Positions 35,585 through 43,543 of a DNA stretch of 64,000 nucleotides are shown piece after piece. A model generated the notes under the pieces. That model had not been told where the DNA came from, searched no databases, and saw nothing but the letters and a program-made list of their open reading frames with translations. The DNA comes from Vampirovibrionales bacterium (lineage in GTDB: Bacteria; Cyanobacteriota; Vampirovibrionia; Vampirovibrionales; Vampirovibrionaceae). Within the stretch, counting starts at the first letter, position 1, and every line of letters begins with the position of its first letter. The stretch is from assembly GCA_016712355.1 (NCBI GenBank), contig JADJRF010000005.1, positions 868,001 through 932,000 of the forward strand, written 5' to 3'. A program made the position numbers and the translations under genes.

Positions 35585-36970
35585 TCAGGAAGCGACCGTA
35601 AATGTGGCGAGCAGCGCGCCCAAATCGCGGCAGTCGGCGAAGTTTTCGAGCCCAATCAGTAACGCTTCGGTCTGAGACGGCGAAAAAACCGCCCCGGCCA
35701 GCCCGCGAAACTTCTCGGCGACTTGCGCATCGTTCATCGGGTTCTTGGCATGACCGGTCGGATAGCGGCACAGGGCCTCCAGCGTGCGCCCGTCCGTCAG
35801 GCGGATGCGCAGGCGATTGGGGATGCCGTCCGGGTAACCGGCGGTCAGCGCAGCGTCCCGGTGAATAGAGATCTTCTGAATCAGCGCCAGCAAGGCGGGG
35901 TCGGCCAGTTTCCCGGGCGAAAAGCTGGCGAGCGTCACATCGCCGTCCATCAGGGCGACGGCGACGAGATAGGGCATGCTGTGATCGGCGGTTTCGCGGC
36001 TGCGCGGACGCCAATGCTCGGCAAAACCGCCGATGATATCCACCGCCGCGTCAAAGCTATCAATCTCAATGGCCTCAATGGAGAGGCCGTTTTCCAGAGA
36101 CGGCATCTGTTCGCGCAGCGACAGCGCCGCCTCTATGGCGCTTTGGGCGTGATATTCCGCCGGGTAGCGCTTGATATAGGTGCGCGTGAGCATAAAGCCA
36201 TCCGCGCCGGGTTGTCCGCCCATCGGCGGCAGATCAAACGGGCCGCTGACCTGCTTGAAGAAGCCCATTTCGCCTTCAAACACTTGCGAAGGGCCGGTCA
36301 TCCCATAACGCGCCAGCGTGGCGGCGAACACGCCGTTGCGCGCGGCGTTGGCAAAAGCGCAGCCTTTCCAGTGCGACAGTTCGCCCACGCGGGTTTGCCG
36401 CAGAGCGGCGTTGGGCGTTGCGGCCAGCGCAATGGCATGCGCGAACTGCTCAATATCAAGGCGCATCAGCCATCCGGCGGCGATAGCGCTGGAAATTGCG
36501 CCATACGTGACGTGATCCCAGCCCCTCGCGCGAATACTGGCGGCATCGCACAGGCGGCACTGAATTTCGTAGGCCAGCGTCATGGCGGCCAGCACATCTG
36601 CGCCGCTGCGCCCCTCGATCTGCGCCACCGCCAGAATGGCGGCCAGATTATCGCTGGGATGCGCCGGCTCGCGCGACAGATACGTATCGTTGAAATCCAG
36701 ATACCGAATGGCCGCGCCATTGGCGAAGGTCGCCCACTCGGCCATGGTCTGGACGCCGCTGCCCAACACAGTGGCGCCATTGGCCAACGTCGCGGTGGCG
36801 ATCATCGCGTGCGCCGCAGCAACCGGCGCGCTGGCAATCGCTCCCAAGGCGCAGCCCAACGAATCCACGACGCGCCGTCGGGCCTCGGCCCAGCACGCCG
36901 CCGGAATGGCATCAGGAGAAAAGCCGTGGGCGTATTGCGCCAGACGGCGCGCAAGAGAATCGACCATCAT
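35585..36970 (-). CDS. MmgE/PrpD family protein
   Basis: A member of the 2-methylcitrate dehydratase family, which also includes cis-aconitate decarboxylase and other dehydratases/isomerases. The 461-residue length is typical. Conserved text includes RRRVVDSLGCALGAIASAPV near the N-terminus, FNDTYLSREPAHPSDNLAAI (the family's 'DyDDt.....hPs' active-site region) near residue 95, and the C-terminal MPYLVAVALMDGDVT and MNDAQVAEKFRGLA. No prpB, prpC or acnD is adjacent, so a methylcitrate cycle is not shown. It is convergent with the acyl-CoA synthetase and has no close partner on its own strand. Start ATG 36970 or the next codon. Confidence 0.88.
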   Translation of the reverse strand: MMVDSLARRLAQYAHGFSPDAIPAACWAEARRRVVDSLGCALGAIASAPVAAAHAMIATATLANGATVLGSGVQTMAEWATFANGAAIRYLDFNDTYLSREPAHPSDNLAAILAVAQIEGRSGADVLAAMTLAYEIQCRLCDAASIRARGWDHVTYGAISSAIAAGWLMRLDIEQFAHAIALAATPNAALRQTRVGELSHWKGCAFANAARNGVFAATLARYGMTGPSQVFEGEMGFFKQVSGPFDLPPMGGQPGADGFMLTRTYIKRYPAEYHAQSAIEAALSLREQMPSLENGLSIEAIEIDSFDAAVDIIGGFAEHWRPRSRETADHSMPYLVAVALMDGDVTLASFSPGKLADPALLALIQKISIHRDAALTAGYPDGIPNRLRIRLTDGRTLEALCRYPTGHAKNPMNDAQVAEKFRGLAGAVFSPSQTEALLIGLENFADCRDLGALLATFTVAS

Positions 36971-37024
36971 GCGTTCCCGCAGGCCAGCTTCACGCGACGA
37001 TTCAAGGCGCGATTCAAGCCAATA

Positions 37025-37228
37025 CTAGGCAAACGTATTCAGCCGCGTCCCGTTTTGACCCGGGTAGGTCGCCAGCGCTGGCGCGTAGGCGGCGCGTTTG
37101 CCAGCCTTGGCGCAGGTGGGACCGGTAGGCGCGGGCGGCGTATTGCCCGCAGCCGCGACGTCCTGTTGTTGACGTCCAAAGCTGATAATGGGGCCATTAC
37201 CAGAAAATCGAAGTGCGTCGAGACTCAT
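37025..37228 (-). CDS. Small protein of unknown function with a strong promoter
   Basis: I do not recognise this 67-residue product. ATG 37228 has AAAGGA nine bases upstream. It opens with a Leu/Phe-containing segment (SLDALRFSGNGPIISFGRQQ) and then becomes Pro/Ala/Gly-rich with a basic end. It has no signal peptide or transmembrane helix and a single Cys. A very good promoter lies 180 bases upstream (37408-37436), and the leader RNA starts with a GC hairpin. Promoter, ribosome binding site and start codon together make a real gene likely, though the protein is short. Confidence 0.6.
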   Translation of the reverse strand: MSLDALRFSGNGPIISFGRQQQDVAAAGNTPPAPTGPTCAKAGKRAAYAPALATYPGQNGTRLNTFA

Positions 37229-37383
37229 GATCATCAATCCTTTCTGGCCATTTCCGCTATCCCGCTCTCTCTTCGTATCACTTGACCCTGTGAGACCCCG
37301 CCATTTTGGCTTCAGGCCGTTGGGGCGATTATCTGCGGGTCAGGGAGAAGGCGGCTGGCGTCAACGCCAAGCGGAAACGGGGG

Positions 37384-37399
37384 CCGGGCCTGAGCCCGG
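37384..37399 (-). promoter_or_regulatory. GC-rich hairpin at the 5' end of a leader RNA
   Basis: CCGGGC (37384-37389) and GCCCGG (37394-37399) are perfectly complementary around a four-base loop. It falls within the first bases expected of the transcript from the promoter at 37408-37436. No T-run follows, so it is not a terminator. It could stabilise the mRNA 5' end or be a protein site. Confidence 0.6.
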
Positions 37400-37400
37400 A

Positions 37401-37419
37401 CAGGACTATCATAGTCCTG
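37401..37419. promoter_or_regulatory. Perfect palindrome over a -10 element (operator candidate)
   Basis: CAGGACTA (37401-37408), three centre bases, and TAGTCCTG (37412-37419) form a perfect 8+8 inverted repeat. The -10 hexamer TATGAT of the minus-strand promoter lies in its centre. A dimeric regulator bound here would block the promoter; which one is unknown. Confidence 0.6.
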
Positions 37420-37436
37420 CGCGGTTAAAACGTCAA
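37408..37436 (-). promoter_or_regulatory. Sigma-70-like promoter for the small gene at 37025-37228
   Basis: On the minus strand the -35 TTGACG (37431-37436) and the -10 TATGAT (37408-37413) are separated by 17 bases. This is among the best consensus promoters in the window. It overlaps the last codons of sucD by three bases and points away from sucD toward the small gene, leaving a leader of about 170 bases. Confidence 0.75.
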
Positions 37437-38326
37437 GAGGAGCGAGAAAGCGCCGCCGCAACCGTTTCGCCGATACGCGCCGGGCTGTCGACCACGGCCA
37501 TGCCCGCTTCTCGAAGGGCCTGCATTTTTTCAGCCGCGCCGCCCTTACCGCCCGAAATAATGGCGCCCGCATGGCCCATACGCTTGCCCGGCGGGGCCGT
37601 CTGACCTGCGATAAAGCACACGACCGGCTTGCTCACATGCGCTTTGGCATAGGCCGCCGCCTCTTCTTCAGCAGAGCCCCCGATTTCGCCAATCATCACA
37701 ATGGCCTTGGTATTGGGATCCGCCTGAAACGCCGTCAAAGCGTCAATAAAACTCGTGCCATGAATCGGGTCGCCGCCGATGCCAATGCACAGCGATTGAC
37801 CAATGCCCAGTTGCGTCAACTGGTCGACGGCCTCGTAGGTCAGCGTGCCTGAGCGCGAGACCACGCCCACCGGACCGCGTTTGTGGATAGAGCCGGGCAT
37901 AATGCCGATTTTGCAACGATCCGGCGCAATCAGCCCCGGACAATTCGGCCCGATGAGCCGCGTGGCGGGGCGCGATTTCAGCCCCTCTTTCACGCGCATC
38001 ATATCGGTAATAGGGATGCCTTCGGTAATGCAGATGACCAGCGACAGACCGGCGTCAGCGGCCTCCAGAATCGCGTCGGCGGCGAATGGCGGCGGGACGA
38101 AAATCACCGATGCGGTGGCCTGAGTGGCGGCGCGCGCCTCGCGCACGGTGTTGAAAACCGGCAGCGAGCGCCCGTCGATCTCAATTGCGCTGCCGCCCTT
38201 GCCTGGGGTCACCCCGCCGACAATCTGCGTGCCGTAGCGCAGACATTGTTCGGCATGGAACATGCCTTCACGGCCGGTCAGACCCTGGACCAGGACGCGG
38301 GTGCTTTCGTCAATCATCAACGTCAT
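37433..38326 (-). CDS. sucD: Succinyl-CoA synthetase (succinate-CoA ligase), alpha subunit
   Basis: Carries the phosphohistidine of the enzyme that links succinyl-CoA to NTP formation in the TCA cycle. The 297-residue length is normal. The CoA-binding N-terminus begins STRVLVQGLTGREGMFHAEQ; the swivelling-histidine loop is GKRMGHAGAIISGGKG near residue 250; the conserved GPNCPGLIAPDRCKIGIMPG lies near 123. It lies 39 bases after sucC, so the pair forms an operon in the usual sucC-sucD order. No other TCA gene is adjacent. Confidence 0.96.
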   Translation of the reverse strand: MTLMIDESTRVLVQGLTGREGMFHAEQCLRYGTQIVGGVTPGKGGSAIEIDGRSLPVFNTVREARAATQATASVIFVPPPFAADAILEAADAGLSLVICITEGIPITDMMRVKEGLKSRPATRLIGPNCPGLIAPDRCKIGIMPGSIHKRGPVGVVSRSGTLTYEAVDQLTQLGIGQSLCIGIGGDPIHGTSFIDALTAFQADPNTKAIVMIGEIGGSAEEEAAAYAKAHVSKPVVCFIAGQTAPPGKRMGHAGAIISGGKGGAAEKMQALREAGMAVVDSPARIGETVAAALSRSS

Positions 38327-38365
38327 CAGCGACTATTCCTGCGAATTAAACGGGACACGGGGTTT

Positions 38366-39535
38366 TCAGACGGGTTGGCAGACCAGGCGCGATACGGCCT
38401 CAGCAGCTTCGCCCATGGTCTCTGCAACGGTGAACTGTAGCGCCGATTCCGCCAGAATCTGCTTGCCGCGCTCGACGTTGGTGCCCTTCATGCGAATCAC
38501 AATCGGGGCGCTGACGTTGAGCTTCTGGGCGGCGGCCACCACGCCTTCCGCCAGCAAGTCGCAACGCAGGATGCCGCCAAAAATGTTAATCAGCACCGCC
38601 TTGACGCTGGCGTCGCTCAGCAGGATGCGAAAGGCGTTTTCGATGGCTTGGGCGTTGGCCCCGCCGCCCACATCCAGAAAGTTCGCCGGGCGCGCCCCGG
38701 CCAGCTTGATGATATCCATCGTCGCCATGGCCAGCCCCGCGCCGTTGACCATACAGCCCACATTGCCGTCCAGCTTGATGTAATTCAGATGAAAGCGCGA
38801 GGCTTCCACCTCCAGCGGGTCTTCCTCATCGGTATCGCGCATCGCGGCGATATCCGCCTGACGATAGAGGGCGTTGTCATCCACGGTGATTTTACCGTCA
38901 AGCGCGATGACGCGATCGTCCTGGGTGATGACCAGCGGATTAACCTCTACCAGCGAAGCGTCGGTTTCCAGATACAGCCGGTAGAGGTTCTCAATCAGCG
39001 CCAGCGCCTGCTTCATTGCCGGCGCCGGAATCTCCAGAAAATACGCAATTTGCCGCGCCTGATACGGCTGAATCCCCAGCGAGGGATGGATATGAACCTT
39101 CAGAATACGCTCGGGCGATTGCTCGGCAACGGCTTCGATGTCCATGCCGCCGTCCGGGCTTGCCATGATCACCGGACAGGCTGCGGCCCGGTCCAGCACC
39201 ACACTCAGATACAGTTCACGGGCGATGGTCGATCCCTGCTCAATCAGGACAGACTTGACGCGCTGGCCTTCAGGGCCCGTTTGATGCGTGACGAGCTGCA
39301 TGCCCAGAATCTGCCCGGCGGCTTCGCGAACGGCGTCGAGCGTTTGCACGACCTTCACCCCGCCGCCCTTGCCGCGTCCGCCCGCATGGATTTGAGCCTT
39401 TACGACGTAAGGCAGCGCGGGCAGCGCCTCGGCCGCGTTGACGGCCTCCTCCACGGTAAACGCCACGGTCCCGGCGGGACATGGAATGTCAAAACGCCGG
39501 AAAAGCGATTTGGCCTGATATTCATGAATTTTCAT
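38366..39535 (-). CDS. sucC: Succinyl-CoA synthetase (succinate-CoA ligase), beta subunit
   Basis: The nucleotide-binding subunit with an ATP-grasp domain. I start it at ATG 39535, because KIHEYQAKSLFRRFDIPCP is the conserved opening; the farther start at 39721 adds residues that overlap the DUF1292 gene in another frame. The length is 389 residues. The glycine-rich loop AGGRGKGGGVKVV (usually AGGRGKAGGVK) lies near residue 45, and the C-terminal VNGAGLAMATMDIIKLAG and ANFLDVGGGA lie near 260-285. It forms an operon with sucD. The 39600-40046 gene lies 64 bases upstream on the same strand and may belong to the unit. Confidence 0.96.
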   Translation of the reverse strand: MKIHEYQAKSLFRRFDIPCPAGTVAFTVEEAVNAAEALPALPYVVKAQIHAGGRGKGGGVKVVQTLDAVREAAGQILGMQLVTHQTGPEGQRVKSVLIEQGSTIARELYLSVVLDRAAACPVIMASPDGGMDIEAVAEQSPERILKVHIHPSLGIQPYQARQIAYFLEIPAPAMKQALALIENLYRLYLETDASLVEVNPLVITQDDRVIALDGKITVDDNALYRQADIAAMRDTDEEDPLEVEASRFHLNYIKLDGNVGCMVNGAGLAMATMDIIKLAGARPANFLDVGGGANAQAIENAFRILLSDASVKAVLINIFGGILRCDLLAEGVVAAAQKLNVSAPIVIRMKGTNVERGKQILAESALQFTVAETMGEAAEAVSRLVCQPV

Positions 39536-39599
39536 CGCATGCGAAATCCTGTATCGACACGGGGGAATCGAGACAACGCGCGGGCTTGCAAGCGCCCGG

Positions 39600-40046
39600 C
39601 TAGTCGGCGGGCTTGTCGAGCTGGCTGAGATCCAGCACCATATCGCTATCGTCGCCGAGGCCGACCTCTTCAATGTGCTTGACCACGCGATTAAACTCGG
39701 CTTCGTCGTCGATGGTCTCAAACACGTCGGCGCCGTCTTCGTTCACGACGCGCATAACGATGACTTCTTCTTCGTAGTCGTTGTCATCGTCGTCGTGATC
39801 GTGATCATGGCTGTGGCCATGCGCGCAGCCGGGGCCGTGTTGATGCCCATGGTCATGCGCGTGCGGCGCAGCGGCGGGCGCATCGTCCTCATCCTCGTCT
39901 TCATCGTCGTCGCCGCCCTGATAGATCAGCAGCGCGTAGCGCTTGCCGTCGAGTTCATACTCCTCGACCTTCTCAAATACGTGGACGTTTCCCTCTTCAT
40001 CGGTGGTCTCGATCACATCCGGGCCGAGGCTTCCGTTCTCTGTCAT
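39600..40046 (-). CDS. DUF1292 protein with His/Asp-rich centre
   Basis: A small acidic protein of the DUF1292 family (YrzB-like), function unknown. ATG 40046 has AAAGGA eight bases upstream; the length is 148 residues. The N-terminus DEEGNVHVFEKVEEYELDGK and the matching C-terminal VIMRVVNEDGADVFETIDDE are the family's characteristic pair of strands around a linker. Here the linker (about residues 50-92) is greatly enriched in His, Asp and Glu, with a Cys and a Gly-Pro-Gly. That composition can bind Zn, Ni or Cu. It lies upstream of sucCD on the same strand. Confidence 0.85.
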   Translation of the reverse strand: MTENGSLGPDVIETTDEEGNVHVFEKVEEYELDGKRYALLIYQGGDDDEDEDEDDAPAAAPHAHDHGHQHGPGCAHGHSHDHDHDDDDNDYEEEVIVMRVVNEDGADVFETIDDEAEFNRVVKHIEEVGLGDDSDMVLDLSQLDKPAD

Positions 40047-40215
40047 CGGGGGTTCCTTTCAATAGCGACACGTTGGAACAGACGATGCCATCTTATCATC
40101 AAGAGCCGGAATCCCCAAAAAACGCGGCGCCGCGCGCCGGGAGCGTGACGCGGGCAGCCGCTTGGGCTATGCTGGACAAGGGCTTACCCGCGCCGTGAGA
40201 ATTGGAGAGAGCCTG

Positions 40216-40725
40216 ATGTCGATATCCCCCAACCCGCGCCAGAATATCGCTTGCGATGTCGTCCTGGGCGAAGGCGCGCGCGTTTTCGATTTCGTGAACC
40301 TCTATGGCTGCCGAATCGGGCGCGAAACCAAGATCGGGACGTTTGTCGAAATCCAGAAAAACGCCGTCGTCGGCGACCGCTGCAAGATCTCCAGCCATAC
40401 GTTCATCTGCGAAGGCGTCACAATTGAGGACGACGTGTTTGTCGGCCATGGCGTGATGTTCATCAATGATCCCGCCCCGCGCGCCACCAACGCCGACGGG
40501 ACCTTGCAAAGCGAGGCCGATTGGCGCGTGCATCCTACCCGGGTGCGGCGCGGCGCCTCGATTGGTTCTGGCGCCGTGATTCTCTGCGACGTTACCATTG
40601 GCGAAGGCGCGATGATTGGGGCCGGGGCCGTGGTCACGCGCGATGTGCCGCCCGGCGCCGTGGTGGCGGGCAATCCGGCCCGGCTGCTGGCCCGCTCGGG
40701 CGCGATGCGAGAGACCGGATCTTGA
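40216..40725 (+). CDS. Hexapeptide-repeat acyltransferase (left-handed beta-helix)
   Basis: A WbpD/WlbB/QdtC-like N-acetyltransferase, which acetylates amino sugars for surface polysaccharides. ATG 40216 with GGAGAGAG upstream gives 169 residues. Repeats of the form [LIV]-G-x4 are seen from residue 15 to 150: VVLGEGARVFDFVNLYGCRI, TKIGTFVEIQKNAVVGDRC, VTIEDDVFVGHGVMFIND, IGSGAVILCDVTIGEGAMIG. The catalytic His of the family is in FVGHGVMF. The ending VVAGNPARLL is typical. The gene's TGA stop overlaps the TTG start of the methylase gene. No sugar biosynthesis gene is next to it, so the acceptor is unknown. Confidence 0.88.
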   Translation: MSISPNPRQNIACDVVLGEGARVFDFVNLYGCRIGRETKIGTFVEIQKNAVVGDRCKISSHTFICEGVTIEDDVFVGHGVMFINDPAPRATNADGTLQSEADWRVHPTRVRRGASIGSGAVILCDVTIGEGAMIGAGAVVTRDVPPGAVVAGNPARLLARSGAMRETGS

Positions 40726-41564
40726 AAGCGCTGGCGCCCTCTGATAATTCAGCGCCGTCTCTGTCCCCGCCGCTGAAATGGGCCGGCGGCAAACGCTGGC
40801 TCTTGCCTCATCTGCGACCCTTGTGGCAAGCGTCGGACGCCTCGCGTCTCGTCGAGCCTTTTTGCGGCGGGCTGGCCGTCGCCCTCGGCCTGAATCCGCC
40901 GCAAGCGCTGCTCAACGACGTCAATCCGCACCTGATTCACTTCTATCAGGCCCTGCAACGCGGCCTCGCGCTGGACGATCCCGCGCTGCAAAACGATCGC
41001 GCCGCGTATGAGGCGGCCCGCGCCCGATTCAATGCGCTCATTGACGCGGGCGCCGCCCAGAGCATCGAGGCCGCCCGCCTCTTCTATTACCTCAACCGCA
41101 CGGGCTATAACGGCCTGTGTCGCTTTAACCGCAGCGGGCGCTTCAACGTGCCGTTCGGGCGCTACAAAACCATCGCCTATGCGCGCGATTTCGCCTCCTA
41201 CGCCCCGACGCTGCGGCGCTGGAGCTTCACCTGCGCCGATTTTGCCGATCTCGACCCGCTGCGCCCCGACGATTTTCTGTATGCGGATCCGCCTTACGAC
41301 GCGCCGTTTACGCAGTATTCGCAGGGCGGTTTTTCGTGGGCGGATCAAGAGCGTCTGGCCGAGTGGCTGGCGGCGGCGCCGTGCCCGACCGTGGTCAGCA
41401 ATCAGGCGACCGAGCGCGTGCTGGCGCTGTATCACCGGCTGGGCTTTGAAATCGCGCTGCTGGACGCCCCGCGCCGCATCGCCTGCACGGGCAACCGGGC
41501 GTCGGCCCGCGAGATGCTTGCCGTTCGCAATCTTCCTCCTTCCTCGTTTATTGCCCGCCAGTAA
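40722..41564 (+). CDS. dam: Dam-type DNA N6-adenine methyltransferase (D12 class)
   Basis: Methylates adenine in a specific duplex site; the family includes GATC-specific Dam. The start is TTG 40722, which overlaps the acyltransferase stop in TTGA; the first conserved motif lies at about residue 15, so an upstream start is unnecessary. The length is 280 residues. Motif I is PPLKWAGGKRWLLP; the SAM-binding segment VEPFCGGLAVALGL follows; motif IV is YADPPYD at about residue 187; RFNRSGRFNVPFGRYK matches the Dam-specific loop. No restriction enzyme lies beside it. GATC specificity is likely but not proven. Confidence 0.92.
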   Translation: MKALAPSDNSAPSLSPPLKWAGGKRWLLPHLRPLWQASDASRLVEPFCGGLAVALGLNPPQALLNDVNPHLIHFYQALQRGLALDDPALQNDRAAYEAARARFNALIDAGAAQSIEAARLFYYLNRTGYNGLCRFNRSGRFNVPFGRYKTIAYARDFASYAPTLRRWSFTCADFADLDPLRPDDFLYADPPYDAPFTQYSQGGFSWADQERLAEWLAAAPCPTVVSNQATERVLALYHRLGFEIALLDAPRRIACTGNRASAREMLAVRNLPPSSFIARQ

Positions 41565-41589
41565 ACCGTTTAATTCAGGAGTTTTTCCG

Positions 41590-43242
41590 ATGACGTCCGC
41601 CTTGACGCGTTACCTTAAAACCGATCTGCCCGGCGATCTCACCGGCGGGCTGACGACGGCGATTGTCGCGCTGCCGATTGCGCTGGCTTTTGGCGTCGCC
41701 TCGGGTCTGGGGCCGGCGGCGGGCCTGTACGGGGCAATCGCCGCCGGGATTCTCGCCGCCCTGCTGGGCGGAACGCCGGGGCAAGCCAGCGGCCCCACCG
41801 GCCCGATGACGGTGATTGTCGCCTCCATTGCCGCGGCCCATACTCAGGATCCTGTCTTCGTGTTTGCGGCGATTCTGCTGGCGGGCGTCTTTCAGATTAT
41901 CTTTGGCCTGATTCGCGCCGGTCGGTATATCCATTACATCCCGTATCCGGTTGTTTCCGGCTTTATGACCGGCATTGGCGTTATTATCATCCTGCTGCAA
42001 CTGCCGCCGTTGCTGGGGCTGCCTGCGCCGTCCAGCCCAATCGCCGCGCTGGGCGAATTGCCGCACATGCTGACGCGAATCAATCCCACGGCTGCCGCGC
42101 TGGGTCTGGGCGTCATGGCGGCGATTTACCTGCTGCCGCGCCTGTATCGCCACTTGCCCGCGTCGTTGATCGCGCTGGTGGCGGCGACCGTTCTCGCCAG
42201 CGCGCTGGGGCTTGCGGTCCCCTTACTGGGCGCTATTCCGGCGGGATTGCCTGAGGTGCGCTTTCCCGCGTTCTCGCTGGGCAGTCTGGAATTGCTGCTG
42301 CCCGCCGCCTTGTCGCTGGCCGTGCTGAGCTCAATCGATTCACTGCTGACCGCCGTGGTGGTGGATCGTCTGACCGGGCGGCATCACGACAGCGACCGCG
42401 AACTAATCGGGCAAGGCATCGGGAACATGGGCAGCGCGCTGATTGGCGGTCTGCCTTGTTCCGGGGCCACGATGCGCAGCGTGGTGAATATCCGAAGCGG
42501 CGGACGCACGCGCTTTTCCGGGGTCTTCCATGGCATTGTTCTGCTGGCGGTGCTGCTCGGTTTGGGGCCGTTGGCCTCTCAAATCCCGTATTCAGCGCTG
42601 GCGGGCGTGCTGGTGACCGTCGGTCTGTCGATTATCGACACCAAAGGCCTGAAAAGCATTGGCAAGGCTTCCAAGTCAGATGTCGCCACAATGCTCACCG
42701 TGGCGGCGCTCACGGTCTTCGTAGATCTGATTGTCGCCGTGCTGGCGGGGCTGGCGCTGGCAGGCATCCTCTTCAGCAAGAAGCTAGGCGATCGGGCGCG
42801 CGCCTCTGAAGGCTATGTGTCGTCGCTGGCGCATCTCGACGCGCTCATCGAGCAGTTCCCCGCCCATCTCAGGGAAAGCGTGTATTTCTACACCCTGAAT
42901 GCGCCGCTGTACTTTGCGACCGTGCGGCAATTCAAGGCGACAATGAGCGCCTTGCCTCAAATTCATGCGCTGATTCTGGATTTTCGCCATGCGCCGCTTA
43001 TCGATCAGAGCGGCGGCTACGCGCTGGAAGAAACGCTGGCCATGCTCGCCGACAAGGGCGTGCGCACGGCAGTGGTCGGCATGTCGCCGCGCATCCGTGG
43101 GGAGTTAGCGGCTCTCGGCGCGCTTGCCCATCTGCCGCAAGCCGCCGAATTTGACGCCTATGAACCCGCGTTGCGCTATTTATTAAGTCAGGAGCCCGCA
43201 GGTCAGAAATCCGCCGCTGCGGATGCGTCGCCGCCCGCTTAA
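41590..43242 (+). CDS. SulP-family anion transporter with STAS domain
   Basis: An inner-membrane transporter of sulfate, bicarbonate or other anions. ATG 41590 with AGGAG nine bases upstream gives 550 residues. The N-terminal text LPIALAFGVASGLGPAAGLY is the SulP signature. About ten to twelve helices run to residue 400, and SSIDSLLTAVVVDRLTGRHH contains the conserved anion-pocket region. A STAS domain follows (about 430-525; ALILDFRHAPLIDQSGGYAL). In cyanobacteria the BicA bicarbonate carrier is of this family, but substrate cannot be read. The last codons lie within a direct repeat (43192-43341), so the C-terminal residues were duplicated with it. Confidence 0.93.
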   Translation: MTSALTRYLKTDLPGDLTGGLTTAIVALPIALAFGVASGLGPAAGLYGAIAAGILAALLGGTPGQASGPTGPMTVIVASIAAAHTQDPVFVFAAILLAGVFQIIFGLIRAGRYIHYIPYPVVSGFMTGIGVIIILLQLPPLLGLPAPSSPIAALGELPHMLTRINPTAAALGLGVMAAIYLLPRLYRHLPASLIALVAATVLASALGLAVPLLGAIPAGLPEVRFPAFSLGSLELLLPAALSLAVLSSIDSLLTAVVVDRLTGRHHDSDRELIGQGIGNMGSALIGGLPCSGATMRSVVNIRSGGRTRFSGVFHGIVLLAVLLGLGPLASQIPYSALAGVLVTVGLSIIDTKGLKSIGKASKSDVATMLTVAALTVFVDLIVAVLAGLALAGILFSKKLGDRARASEGYVSSLAHLDALIEQFPAHLRESVYFYTLNAPLYFATVRQFKATMSALPQIHALILDFRHAPLIDQSGGYALEETLAMLADKGVRTAVVGMSPRIRGELAALGALAHLPQAAEFDAYEPALRYLLSQEPAGQKSAAADASPPA

Positions 43243-43341
43243 GCCGCTGCGCACAGGCAGACTCTCAAACGGGCCCTGAGGGTGAAACCCTCAAATCAGG
43301 ACAGGGTGGGGGGTCGGGGGCGGAAACGGCCCCCGAGAGGC
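43192..43341. repeat. 150-bp direct repeat, copy 1, with two hairpins
   Basis: This unit recurs at 43362-43511 with two base differences. It begins inside the sulP 3' end and includes its stop codon. Two perfect hairpins lie in it: TGAGGGT/ACCCTCA around GAA, and TCGGGGGC/GCCCCCGA around seven bases. Neither is followed by a T-run. The spacer between the copies is 20 bases. Confidence 0.95.
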
Positions 43342-43361
43342 TGGCGCTCGCCAATGAGCCA

Positions 43362-43511
43362 GAGCCCGCAGGTCAGAAATCCGCCGCTGCGGATGCGTCG
43401 CCGCCCGCTTAAGCCGCTGCGCACAGGCAGACTCTCAAACGGGCCTTGAGGGTGAAACCCTCAAATCAGGACAGGGTGGGGGGTCGGGGGCGGGAACGGC
43501 CCCCGAGAGGC
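43362..43511. repeat. 150-bp direct repeat, copy 2
   Basis: Matches 43192-43341 at 148 of 150 bases. It carries a duplicate of the last codons and stop of sulP, no longer attached to a gene. The C-to-T change in the first hairpin adds one base pair (TTGAGGGT/ACCCTCAA). The pair fills the gap between the convergent sulP and purF. Confidence 0.95.
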
Positions 43512-43543
43512 CGACTTCATAAGGACGATCAGACGCTACGGCC

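Noticed and set aside
35723..37285. A 520-codon open frame antisense to the MmgE/PrpD gene
   Set aside because: It mirrors a clearly conserved gene and crosses the promoter region; composition is that of an antisense shadow.
38648..39628. A 326-codon open frame antisense to sucC
   Set aside because: sucC motifs are intact on the minus strand; the frame is a shadow.
43270..43340. Hairpins after sulP as a terminator
   Set aside because: Neither stem is followed by a T-run on either strand, so they are described as repeat structure instead.
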